Source: JACVRW01 sp963811055 (GTDB lineage Bacteria; Actinomycetota; Thermoleophilia; Solirubrobacterales; Thermoleophilaceae). From it: a DNA stretch of 64,000 nucleotides. This document shows, piece after piece, positions 17,685 through 25,417 of the stretch. Made by a program: the position numbers and the translations under genes. The notes below the pieces were generated by a model. That model did no database searches, was not told the origin of the DNA, and worked only from the letters and a program-made list of their open reading frames with translations. Numbering within the stretch: the stretch's first letter is position 1; each line of letters starts with the position of its first letter. The stretch is taken from the NCBI GenBank assembly GCA_963811055.1, contig CAWEPQ010000014.1:372001-436000 (forward strand), read 5' to 3'.

Positions 17685-17705
17685 GCAGCCGGCTCGGCCG
17701 GCTGC
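17685..17705 (+). repeat. palindromic repeat, copy 1
   Basis: A perfect 9-bp inverted repeat (GCAGCCGGC / GCCGGCTGC) around a TCG loop, flanked by 'GCGAA' on the left and 'GCACCGATG' on the right. It lies 10 nt after the acetyltransferase stop. It may act as a terminator stem, although no T-tract follows. Four relatives occur at 20507, 53500, 54446 and 61580. Confidence 0.85.
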
Positions 17706-17716
17706 GCACCGATGCC

Positions 17717-17722
17717 TAAACT
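17717..17722 (+). promoter_or_regulatory. -10-like hexamer TAAACT
   Basis: Ends 7 nt before the ATG at 17730 and lies just downstream of repeat copy 1. It argues for the ATG at 17730 rather than 17712 as the start of the small membrane protein. Confidence 0.5.
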
Positions 17723-17729
17723 GGGTGTC

Positions 17730-17900
17730 ATGAAGGAAAAGGCATCGGACCTCGGCCGGAAGGCCATCGCCCTGGTGGTGCTGCTGGTGGCGGCGTGGCT
17801 CCTGTTCAAGGTCGTGATCGGCGTTGTGGCCGGGATCGCGTGGTTCCTGGTGGCGGTGATCGCCATCATCGCCGTCGTCTGGGCACTCCGCGTGCTCTGA
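17730..17900 (+). CDS. small two-helix membrane protein
   Basis: 56 residues (MKEKASDLGRKA...) with a short charged N-terminus and two nearly contiguous hydrophobic helices (about 12-28 and 32-55). An in-frame ATG at 17712 overlaps the flank of a repeat element and is less likely. Family not recognised. The next small gene starts 4 nt downstream. Confidence 0.6.
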   Translation: MKEKASDLGRKAIALVVLLVAAWLLFKVVIGVVAGIAWFLVAVIAIIAVVWALRVL

Positions 17901-17904
17901 GCGC

Positions 17905-18177
17905 GTGGAGTACATCGTCATCGCGATCTTCTGCGGTCTGTCGGCCGGCTTCGTCGCGAAGATCAAGGGCGGGCCGTTCTGGATCTGGTTTCTCGTGGGT
18001 CTCGTCCTCCCGCTGATCGGCACCCTGGCCGCGCTCTTCATGCGCTGGGATCAGTCCGAGCCGCGGCGGCGCTGCCCCGAGTGCAACAACGTCGTGCCGA
18101 TCCACGATCAGGTCTGCATGCGCTGCGGGCGTGACCTGGACTTCCCGGCGAGCCCTTCCGAGGTCGCCACCCCGTAG
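17905..18177 (+). CDS. small membrane protein with C-terminal zinc ribbon
   Basis: 90 residues, GTG start. Two transmembrane helices (about 4-20 and 27-46, with a conserved-looking 'GFVAKIKGGPFWIWFLVGLVLPLIG' style region) are followed by a cytosolic zinc-ribbon pattern CPEC-x(n)-CMRCG. Membrane-tethered zinc ribbons of this size are common in actinobacteria with unknown roles. It ends about 77 nt before ilvB. Confidence 0.65.
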   Translation: MEYIVIAIFCGLSAGFVAKIKGGPFWIWFLVGLVLPLIGTLAALFMRWDQSEPRRRCPECNNVVPIHDQVCMRCGRDLDFPASPSEVATP

Positions 18178-18254
18178 GTACACTCGACAGCCCGCCACCT
18201 CTCTACACCAGGGAAGTGGAGGACAACCCGCCCCCAGAAAGGAGCGCTGGCCCG

Positions 18255-19931
18255 ATGCGAGCAGTCGACGCCATCATGGAATGCCTCAAGGCCGAGGGCG
18301 TCGAGCACGTCTTCGGCATCCCGGGTGGGGCCAACCTGCCCACCTACGACGCCCTTTACGACGCCGGCATCCGGCACGTGCACTGCCGCCACGAGCAGGG
18401 TGCGGGCCACGCGGCGGAGGGCTACGCCAAGGCTTCCGGCAGGGTGGGCGTGGCACTCGCCACGTCAGGCCCCGGAGCCACCAACCTCGTCACCGCGATC
18501 GCCGACGCGCAGATGGACAGCGTGCCCACGGTGTTCATCACCGGTCAGGTGCGCACCGAGTTGATCGGCACCGACGGCTTCCAGGAGGCCGACATCAGCG
18601 GCATCACGCTGCCGATCGTCAAGCACTCGGTGATGATCCAGGACCCACGCAACATCCCGCAGGCGATCCACGAGGCGTTCCACATCGCCCGCAGCGGGCG
18701 GCCGGGCGCGGTGCTGGTGGACGTCCCCCAGGACCTCTCGCGGGCGGACATCCCCTACGAGCCCGTCGACAAGGTGCACCTCCCGGGCTACCAGCCCACC
18801 ACGGAGGGGAACACCAAGCAGATCCGCCTGGCCGCGAAGGCGCTGGCCAACTCGCGCCGGCCCGTGATCTACGGCGGCGGCGGGATCGTGAACGCCGGAG
18901 CGGCCAAGGAGTTCACCGAGCTCTGCCTCTCGGACAAGCTGCCGGTGACCTGCACGCTGATGGGGCTGGGGGCCTTCGCAGCGGACCAGGAGACCTGGCT
19001 CGGGATGCTCGGCATGCACGGCACGCGCAGCGCCAACTACGCGATGGACGAGGCCGACCTGATCGTGGCGATCGGGGCCCGCTTCGACGACCGCATCACC
19101 GGCAAGCTGTCCGAGTTCGCGCCGCGGGCCAAGTTCATCCACATCGACATCGATCCCGCCGAGATCTCGAAGAACGTGCCCGCTCACATCCCGATCGTGG
19201 GCGACGCCAAGAACATCCTCCCCAAGCTCACGGCCGAGTACCGCGCGCTCGGGGCCGACCCGGCGCGTCTCGAGGGCTGGTGGCAGCGCATCAAGGGCTG
19301 GCAGGAGAAGTACCCGCTCCAGTACGAGGACAGCACCGACTCCGAGATCAAGCCGCAGTACATGGTCGAGGCCATGTACGAGGCCACCGGCGGCAACGCC
19401 GTGATCACCTCGGACGTGGGCCAGCACCAGATGTGGGCGGCGCAGTACTACGGGTTCAAGCAGCCGCGCCAGTGGATCAACTCCGGCGGCGCCGGCACGA
19501 TGGGCTTCGGGCTGCCCTCTGCCATGGGCGCGAAGGTGGCCCGCCCGGAGGACGACGTGGTGTGCCTGGCGGGCGACGGCTCGCTGATCATGAACGTGCA
19601 GGAGCTGGCCACCTGCGTGACGGAGCAGATCCCGGTGAAGGTGTTCCTGATGAACAACGGCTACTACGGGATGGTCCGCCAGTGGCAGGAGCTGTTCTGG
19701 GACAAGCGCTACTCGTCGGTCGAGATGGGGGCGAGCCCCGACTGGGTGAAGCTCGCCGAGGCGTTCGGCGCGCGCGGCATTCGGGTGGACGACAAGGCCG
19801 AGCTGCTGGGTGTCTTCAAGGACGCGCTCGCGGACGACGGGCCGGTGCTCGTGGACGTGCGCGTGACCAAGGAGGAGAACTGCTACCCGATGATCCCCGC
19901 CGGCCAGGCCGCGCGGGACATGGTGGGCTGA
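18255..19931 (+). CDS. ilvB: acetolactate synthase, large (catalytic) subunit
   Basis: 558 residues from the ATG at 18255, which has a Shine-Dalgarno sequence (aaaggag) about 10 nt upstream; a GTG at 18216 would add 13 residues. This ThDP enzyme condenses two pyruvates to acetolactate (Val/Leu) or pyruvate with 2-oxobutyrate (Ile). Catalytic Glu47 lies in RHEQGA, and the N-terminal 'FGIPGGANLPTYDAL' and the ThDP/Mg motif 'GDGSLIMNVQEL...NNGYYGMV' are intact. The gene is followed 3 nt later by the regulatory subunit. No leucine- or valine-rich leader is visible in the 77 nt upstream, unlike at leuA. Confidence 0.95.
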   Translation: MRAVDAIMECLKAEGVEHVFGIPGGANLPTYDALYDAGIRHVHCRHEQGAGHAAEGYAKASGRVGVALATSGPGATNLVTAIADAQMDSVPTVFITGQVRTELIGTDGFQEADISGITLPIVKHSVMIQDPRNIPQAIHEAFHIARSGRPGAVLVDVPQDLSRADIPYEPVDKVHLPGYQPTTEGNTKQIRLAAKALANSRRPVIYGGGGIVNAGAAKEFTELCLSDKLPVTCTLMGLGAFAADQETWLGMLGMHGTRSANYAMDEADLIVAIGARFDDRITGKLSEFAPRAKFIHIDIDPAEISKNVPAHIPIVGDAKNILPKLTAEYRALGADPARLEGWWQRIKGWQEKYPLQYEDSTDSEIKPQYMVEAMYEATGGNAVITSDVGQHQMWAAQYYGFKQPRQWINSGGAGTMGFGLPSAMGAKVARPEDDVVCLAGDGSLIMNVQELATCVTEQIPVKVFLMNNGYYGMVRQWQELFWDKRYSSVEMGASPDWVKLAEAFGARGIRVDDKAELLGVFKDALADDGPVLVDVRVTKEENCYPMIPAGQAARDMVG

Positions 19932-19934
19932 GCG

Positions 19935-20495
19935 ATGGGTGAGCCCGGAACCAAGGAGATACTCAACCTCGAGGACCTGCAGGTGGCCGGGAGCGGCCGC
20001 ACGGGGCGCAAGCACGTGTTGTCGATCCTGGTCGAGAACCGCCCCGGCGTGCTGGCCCGGATCTCCGGGCTGTTCGCCCGGCGCGGGTTCAACATCGACT
20101 CGCTGGCCGTCGGTCCCACCGCGGACGCGACGCTCTCGCGGGTCACCCTCACGCTCGACGGGGCCAATCACCCCATCGACCAGGTGACCAAGCAGCTGCA
20201 CAAGCTCGTGAACGTCATCAAGATCCGCGACCTCGAGCCGGCGGATACGGTGGCGCGCGAGCTGGCGCTCTTCAAGATCTCGTGCCACGACGGCGACGCC
20301 CGCGCACAGGTGATGCAGTTCACCGAGATCTTCCGCGGCAGCGTGGTGGACGTGTCCAAGCGCTCGGTCACGGTGGAGGTCACGGGCACCGACGACAAGA
20401 TCGAGTCCTTCGAGAACATGGTCCGGCCGTTCGGGCTGATCGAGATGGTGCGCACCGGCGAGATCGCCGTCGCGCGCGGTCGCGGCGCGACTTAG
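19935..20495 (+). CDS. ilvN: acetolactate synthase, small (regulatory) subunit
   Basis: 186 residues, the size of actinobacterial IlvN/IlvH. The N-terminal ACT domain, starting 'HVLSILVENRPGVLARISGLF' style around residue 30, binds valine for feedback inhibition; a second C-terminal domain covers about 110-180. The 'RRGFNIDSLAVGPT' motif is diagnostic. It lies 3 nt after ilvB, and repeat copy 2 follows 11 nt after its stop. Confidence 0.95.
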   Translation: MGEPGTKEILNLEDLQVAGSGRTGRKHVLSILVENRPGVLARISGLFARRGFNIDSLAVGPTADATLSRVTLTLDGANHPIDQVTKQLHKLVNVIKIRDLEPADTVARELALFKISCHDGDARAQVMQFTEIFRGSVVDVSKRSVTVEVTGTDDKIESFENMVRPFGLIEMVRTGEIAVARGRGAT

Positions 20496-20506
20496 ACCAT
20501 CGGTGC

Positions 20507-20527
20507 GCAGCCGGCCGAGCCGGCTGC
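20507..20527 (-). repeat. palindromic repeat, copy 2 (inverted relative to copy 1)
   Basis: The same perfect 9-bp stem and 3-nt loop as copy 1, with the extended flanks in reverse orientation ('CATCGGTGC' left, 'TTCCGCACAG' right). It lies directly after ilvN and could terminate the ilvBN transcript. Confidence 0.85.
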
Positions 20528-20609
20528 TTCCGCACAGCAGGTTCCTGGTTGTCGGCCGTTTGCAGGGGTGTTACGGTCGCCTGGCCGTGCGCTCAGGAAC
20601 CTTTCAGCA

Positions 20610-23201
20610 TTGACTCGGCGCGTACGTCTGGCCGGTGCGATCGCGCTTGCCGTCGCGGCGTTCGCGGCTGAGCCGGCTGCCGCGGCGCAGAACCTGAGCT
20701 TCCCGATCGAGCTGGGGCCGGTCGGGACCGGCGAGCTGCTGGTAGAGGACCTCGACGACGACGGGGCGCTCGATGTGGCACATGCCGGCGACCCTCTGAC
20801 GACGTGGTACGGCGACGGTGCCGGCGGGTTCACCGAGGAGTCCCACGACCTCGAACTGGGGCTGTATTTCACGCTCACGAGCGGCGACTTCGACGAGGAC
20901 GGGTTCGGCGACCTGCTGACAACGCAGATCCTGACCTCGCCCATGCCGACCACGAACGTGTTCAAGCTCTTGAGCGATGGCACCGGGGGGCTCGGGGCGG
21001 CCATCTCGATCCCGGGCGCGGCGACCATGCTCAACCTCGCCACCGGCGACTTCGACGGTGACGGCAACACGGACGTTGCGGGCCCGACGATGGCGGGTGG
21101 CCCGATCCGGGTGCTTCTCGGGGACGGGGCCGGGGGCTTCGACGCCGGCGCCGACTACGCGACGGCGAAGCCCGCGGGCGGCATCGCCGTCGCGGACCTC
21201 GACGGGAACGGCCGCGACGACCTGATCGTCACCGAGCCGGACGGTGTGGCCGTGCTGCGCGCACGGACCGGTCCGCTCGCCACCAGGCCTTCGGGTGGGC
21301 TCGACCTGTTCCTAACCGAGGTGCTGGCAGCCGCGGACGACGTGCGCCAACTGACACTCGGCGACTTCGACGCCGACGGCAAGCTCGACGTGGCGGCCAC
21401 CGCCCATCACGGGCTCTACCTTTTCTACGGGGACGGGCTCGGCGGGCTCGCTGCGGGCCAGGCGGTTCCGGTCGGCTTCTTCGGGACGGTGTCCATGGTC
21501 GCCACCGGGGACTTCGGCGGCGACGCCGGCGATGACCTGGCCGTGGTGGGCGACGGCTCCGACCTCCCGGAGGAGACCCCGGCGGTGGTGTCCCTGATCC
21601 TCGGGCGCGCCGACCGCCAGCCGGTCAGCGCGGGGGTGTACGACTCAGGGCTCGACGGCGGCGGCACGGCGTTCCTCGCGACGAGCGACCTCGACGAGGA
21701 CGGCGAGGGGGACGTCGTGGTCTCGGGCTCTGGCGGCACCAACATCCTTTACGGCGACCCGATCCGGATGACGCCCGCCCTGACGCTGTTCGAGGACACG
21801 CGGGTGGACGCGATCAGCCCGCTCTACACCGTCACGGCCTCGAACCGGGACGACACCTCGCATGCCATCGGAGGCGTGGCGCTCGATGGCCTGGACGCGG
21901 ACCAGTTCACGATCGCGGCCGACGCGTGCACCGGGCAGACGCTGGCGCCCGGCGCCACCTGCGCGATCCAGCTGCGCTTCACGCCCGACGCGCCCGTGGA
22001 TGCCCTGACCGCGCTCATCGTGGACAGCGACGCCGCGTCACCGCACGTGGCGCTCCTGGCGGGCAGCGCCTTTGAGGACCCGTCGCTGGACGTGACTCCG
22101 TCGAGCCTGTCGTTCGGGCCCGTGACCCCCGGAGGCGTCAGCGCCGAGCAGACCGTGACCGCCACCAACGACGGCGATATCGAGCTCGTGATCAGCGGGG
22201 GCGGCATCGTGGGCTCGAACGAGTTCGAGGTGACCGACGACGACTGTCACCCGGTCGTGCTCGAGCCCGGCGACAGCTGCTCGGTCACGGTCAGGTTCCG
22301 TCCCGGCGACTTCGGCCCCGCCACGGGGAGCCTGCGCTTCGAGGGCACCGCGGCCAACACACCGATCAACGTCGCCCTCAGCGGCTCCACACCGCCACTG
22401 CCGCCTAACGGGGGGCTCAGCGTGATGCCCGCCGAGCTCGACTTCGGGCGCGTGAAGCTCGGTGCCGGCGTGAGCCGGGACGTGGTCCTCCGTAACGGCA
22501 CCGGCGGCATCCTGACGCTCGGCGAGCTCTTCGTGGAGCCGTACTTCGGCGGCTTCTCCGCCCGCCAGGCGGGTTGCCTCGGGTTCGGCCTGGTCGCCGG
22601 CTCCAGCTGCCGCGTGACGGTCCGTTTCACCCCGTCGCACAAGGGCGCTCACCAGGCCAACGTGTTCTTCAGGCTCCCGGGCGGCTCGCAGGTGGGCCGG
22701 TTCACCGTGAAGGGCACCGGCTTCGAGCCCCCGAAGCCGCCTCCCGTCCAGGACAAGAAGCCGCTGTCCGAGCGCGTGAAGGCGGGCATCGCCGCATGGC
22801 GCGATCGCGGGGTCGAGGGGCTGGTCAAGCGCGGCCTGCGCCTGACGAGGGTGGACGTGGTGCTGCCGGGGAGCGCGACCCTCGAGCTCAGCGCGCGGCG
22901 CGCCGGGAAGCGAATCGTCGTCGCGAAGGGCGGGCACCGGTACAAGGCCGCCGGGAAGGCGGACATCGTGGTCAAGCCGACGAAGCGCGGCCGGGCGCTG
23001 CTGAGGGGCACGAACCAGATGAAGCTCAGCGTCAGGCTGCGATTCCGCTCGAAGGCGGGCAAGGTCACGGCCGTCACGACCACCTTCGTGCTCAGGCGCC
23101 TGACGCGTAGGGCATCCTTTGCCGCATGCTCGGCGTCGCCGGCCAGGAATCGCCCTTCGGTCTCTCCGCGTCCGCGGAGCGCCTGCTCGCCGAGCGCGTA
23201 G
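20610..23201 (+). CDS. large secreted FG-GAP repeat protein with ASH/choice-of-anchor domains
   Basis: About 863 residues from a TTG at 20610; a GTG at 20568 is an alternative. A signal peptide ends near 'AEPAAAAQ'. Residues about 40-380 hold seven FG-GAP/VCBS-type calcium motifs (DLDDDGALD, DFDEDGFGD, DFDGDGNTD, DLDGNGRDD, DFDADGKLD, DLDEDGEGD and one degenerate). Three ASH/choice-of-anchor-D immunoglobulin-like domains follow (about 400-700), each with the Cys-containing 'LEPGDSCSVTVRF' style strand, then a basic C-terminal region. Probably a cell-surface adhesion or scaffold protein. The last 30 or so residues are low-complexity and read the menF start out of frame; deleting one C near 23100 gives a TGA at 23101-23103. 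Confidence 0.75.
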   Translation: MTRRVRLAGAIALAVAAFAAEPAAAAQNLSFPIELGPVGTGELLVEDLDDDGALDVAHAGDPLTTWYGDGAGGFTEESHDLELGLYFTLTSGDFDEDGFGDLLTTQILTSPMPTTNVFKLLSDGTGGLGAAISIPGAATMLNLATGDFDGDGNTDVAGPTMAGGPIRVLLGDGAGGFDAGADYATAKPAGGIAVADLDGNGRDDLIVTEPDGVAVLRARTGPLATRPSGGLDLFLTEVLAAADDVRQLTLGDFDADGKLDVAATAHHGLYLFYGDGLGGLAAGQAVPVGFFGTVSMVATGDFGGDAGDDLAVVGDGSDLPEETPAVVSLILGRADRQPVSAGVYDSGLDGGGTAFLATSDLDEDGEGDVVVSGSGGTNILYGDPIRMTPALTLFEDTRVDAISPLYTVTASNRDDTSHAIGGVALDGLDADQFTIAADACTGQTLAPGATCAIQLRFTPDAPVDALTALIVDSDAASPHVALLAGSAFEDPSLDVTPSSLSFGPVTPGGVSAEQTVTATNDGDIELVISGGGIVGSNEFEVTDDDCHPVVLEPGDSCSVTVRFRPGDFGPATGSLRFEGTAANTPINVALSGSTPPLPPNGGLSVMPAELDFGRVKLGAGVSRDVVLRNGTGGILTLGELFVEPYFGGFSARQAGCLGFGLVAGSSCRVTVRFTPSHKGAHQANVFFRLPGGSQVGRFTVKGTGFEPPKPPPVQDKKPLSERVKAGIAAWRDRGVEGLVKRGLRLTRVDVVLPGSATLELSARRAGKRIVVAKGGHRYKAAGKADIVVKPTKRGRALLRGTNQMKLSVRLRFRSKAGKVTAVTTTFVLRRLTRRASFAACSASPARNRPSVSPRPRSACSPSA

Positions 23202-24574
23202 GGCGAGCGCTCGCGCTGGTCCGCCGTAGCGGGGGCGCGGCCGTGGCCTCGGTGACCGTGCCGGTACCGGCGGAGCTCGACCTCTCGGCGGTCGTGTTCG
23301 CGGCCCGCCGCGCGGACGACAGCTTCTTCTGCTTCGAGCAGCCCGAGCGCGACGGGTTCGTGCTCGCGGGTCTTGGGGCGGCGGTGACCGTCGAGGCCAC
23401 GGGGGAGGGGCGCTTCGGCGAGACGGCCCGGCGTGTGCGCGAGCTGGCCTCACGCACGCTCGCCGACGATCCCGGCAGCGACCCCGGCCGGCCGCCGGCG
23501 TCGGGTCCGGTGTTCGTGGGCGGCTTCGCGTTCGCCCACGACGGCGGCGGGTCCCCGGAGTGGTCGTCGCTGGCACCGGCCACGCTCGTGCTCCCGGAGG
23601 TGAGCCTGGCGCGCTACGGCGCGGAGGCGCGGATGACCCTGTGTCTCGCGGCCGGGGCCGAAGACGAGCCCGAGGCGCTGCTGCGGCGCGCCCGCGAGCG
23701 TCTCGCCAGCCTGGCGCCGGCAAGCATGCCACTGCTCGATCCCGACCCCGTGGGGCGCACGCGTGTGGCCGGGGCCGCCCCGCCATCCCACTACGAGGCC
23801 GCGGTGGGGCGCGCCGTGGAGCGGATCGCCGCGGGGGAGCTCGAGAAGGTCGTGCTCGCCCGAGAGGTGCGCGTGCACGGCCCGCGCGACCACGACCCGG
23901 CTCCCGTGCTCGACGCGCTGCGGGCCGCGTTCCCCGCCTGCTACTGCTGGTGCGTCGGCACTCCCGAGCTGGCCTTCGTGGGCGCCAGCCCCGAGCTGCT
24001 CGTACGCCGCGACGGCGCGCGCGCCCAGACCGTGGCGCTGGCCGGCACCACTCGCCGCAGCGCGGACCCGGCCGTGGACGACCACCTGGGCGAGCAGCTG
24101 CTGCAGAGCGCCAAGGACCGCCAGGAGCAGGCGATCGTGGCCCGTCGCATCGAGCAGACCCTCGCCCCGGTCAGCCTGTGGGTGGCCGCCGGCGACGAGC
24201 CCGCACTCGTGAAGGTGCAGAACGTCCAGCACCTGGCAACCGCGATCCGGGCACAGCTGGCGCGTCCGCTCCACGCCCTGGAGCTCGCGGGGCTGCTCCA
24301 CCCGACCCCCGCGGTGGGAGGCGAGCCACGCGCCGCGGCGGAGCCTCTGATCCCGGCCCTCGAGGGGCTCGACCGCGGCTGGTACGCGGGCGCCGTGGGC
24401 TGGACCGACCTCGCCGAGGACGGCGAGTTCTGCGTGGCGCTGCGCTGCGCGCTGTTGCGCGGCCCGACCGCTCATCTGTACGCCGGATGCGGGATCGTGC
24501 GCGACTCGGTGCCGGCCGAGGAGCTCGCGGAAACCGAGGTCAAGCTGCAGGCGCTGCTCCCGCTGCTGACCTAG
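23126..24574 (+). CDS. menF: isochorismate synthase
   Basis: 482 residues. It converts chorismate to isochorismate, the first step of menaquinone synthesis. Chorismate-binding domain motifs: 'ELEKVVLAREV' (catalytic Lys), 'FVGASPELLVRRDG', 'LAGTTRRS', 'HLATAIRAQL', 'HPTPAVGGEPR' and 'YAGCGIVRDSVPAEELAETEVKL'. The N-terminal 160 residues are more divergent. An entC-type siderophore role cannot be excluded from sequence, but menD, H, C, A, B and E in the same window make a menaquinone role likely. The start overlaps the 3' end of the upstream open frame as sequenced. Confidence 0.9.
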   Translation: MLGVAGQESPFGLSASAERLLAERVGRALALVRRSGGAAVASVTVPVPAELDLSAVVFAARRADDSFFCFEQPERDGFVLAGLGAAVTVEATGEGRFGETARRVRELASRTLADDPGSDPGRPPASGPVFVGGFAFAHDGGGSPEWSSLAPATLVLPEVSLARYGAEARMTLCLAAGAEDEPEALLRRARERLASLAPASMPLLDPDPVGRTRVAGAAPPSHYEAAVGRAVERIAAGELEKVVLAREVRVHGPRDHDPAPVLDALRAAFPACYCWCVGTPELAFVGASPELLVRRDGARAQTVALAGTTRRSADPAVDDHLGEQLLQSAKDRQEQAIVARRIEQTLAPVSLWVAAGDEPALVKVQNVQHLATAIRAQLARPLHALELAGLLHPTPAVGGEPRAAAEPLIPALEGLDRGWYAGAVGWTDLAEDGEFCVALRCALLRGPTAHLYAGCGIVRDSVPAEELAETEVKLQALLPLLT

Positions 24575-24624
24575 CTCGCACCTTCCCCCTTGTCCGATGG
24601 ATGACAGGGGCATAGGGTCGGCCC

Positions 24625-25335
24625 ATGCTTCGCAGGCTCCGCTCGCGGCTGACCTACGCCAACGTGATGTCCACGATCGCCGTGTTCGTTGCGCTCGCGA
24701 CCGGCACGGCCTACGCGGCCAACACCGTGTTCAGCACGGACATCGTCGACGGACAGGTCAAGTCCGTCGATGTGGGCAACGGCGAGATCCTGTCCGCCGA
24801 TGTGAAGGACCAGAGCCTGACCACCTTCGACGTGTCGACGTTCCTTGGAGCGGACGTGGTCGACAACACGCTCACCGGCGCGGACGTTGACGAGTCGACG
24901 CTTCGGCTGGGGGCCACGGACGTGCTGCAGGTCAACAGCCTCCCCTTCACCGCCCCGCCGGTCTTCAGCACGGCCGGTTTTTGCTACTGGGACAACTTCA
25001 ACTACCCGGCCTATTCGAAGGCGATGGTCACGCGCGACAGTGCCGGCTACGTGCATCTGCAGGGAGTTGTAAGCGGGTCAGACGGGGGGACGGGTAGCGC
25101 GACCTGTGAGGGCACCGGCGCCTCGACGATCTACACGCTGCCCCCGGGCTACCGGCCCCTATCGGCAGGCGTCTTCCCGAGTCTGGCCAACTATCACGCT
25201 GGACGGATCACGGTCCATCCGGCCGGCAACGTCGCGTTCGAAACGCCGACCACAGCCGCCGATGCCCGTGTCTGGGTCACGCTTGACGGCATCAGCTTCC
25301 GCTGCTGGCCGTCGGGCCAGGACGGCTGCCCCTAG
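24625..25335 (+). CDS. exported protein with pentapeptide-like repeat stalk
   Basis: 236 residues. The N-terminus 'LTYANVMSTIAVFVALATGTAYAA' style (residues 9-32) is a signal or anchor motif found on many exported proteins of Solirubrobacterales-type genomes. It is followed by degenerate five-residue repeats (DIVDGQVKS-VDVGNGEIL-SADVKDQSL and so on, residues 38-95), which could form a small beta-helix or coil. A globular domain with four Cys follows. TAGGGT lies 6 nt before the ATG. Function unknown; possibly a surface or spore-coat-like protein. Confidence 0.7.
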   Translation: MLRRLRSRLTYANVMSTIAVFVALATGTAYAANTVFSTDIVDGQVKSVDVGNGEILSADVKDQSLTTFDVSTFLGADVVDNTLTGADVDESTLRLGATDVLQVNSLPFTAPPVFSTAGFCYWDNFNYPAYSKAMVTRDSAGYVHLQGVVSGSDGGTGSATCEGTGASTIYTLPPGYRPLSAGVFPSLANYHAGRITVHPAGNVAFETPTTAADARVWVTLDGISFRCWPSGQDGCP

Positions 25336-25343
25336 ACCGTCAG

Positions 25344-25358
25344 GCCGCCCTCGGCGGC
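25344..25358 (+). terminator. short GC hairpin after the exported-protein gene
   Basis: GCCGCC-CTC-GGCGGC forms a 6-bp stem 9 nt after the stop. No T-tract follows, so intrinsic termination is uncertain. A second inverted repeat, gtgtgc/gcacac, lies about 10 nt further on, before the mce operon. Confidence 0.35.
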
Positions 25359-25417
25359 GCTGAGTGTGCGATGGCACACACAGTGCCGTTTGCACTAGGC
25401 GTTACAACTTGAGGGTC

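Noticed and set aside
18216..18254. Earlier GTG start for ilvB
   Set aside because: The ATG at 18255 has a proper Shine-Dalgarno sequence and begins at the conserved N-terminus; the 13 extra residues are unlike the family.
18465..20288. 607-codon minus-strand open frame opposite ilvB-ilvN
   Set aside because: Antisense to two intact enzymes; codon pattern follows the third-position GC of ilvBN.
22038..23786. 582-codon minus-strand open frame opposite the FG-GAP gene and menF
   Set aside because: Arg/Pro-rich shadow without homology-like blocks.
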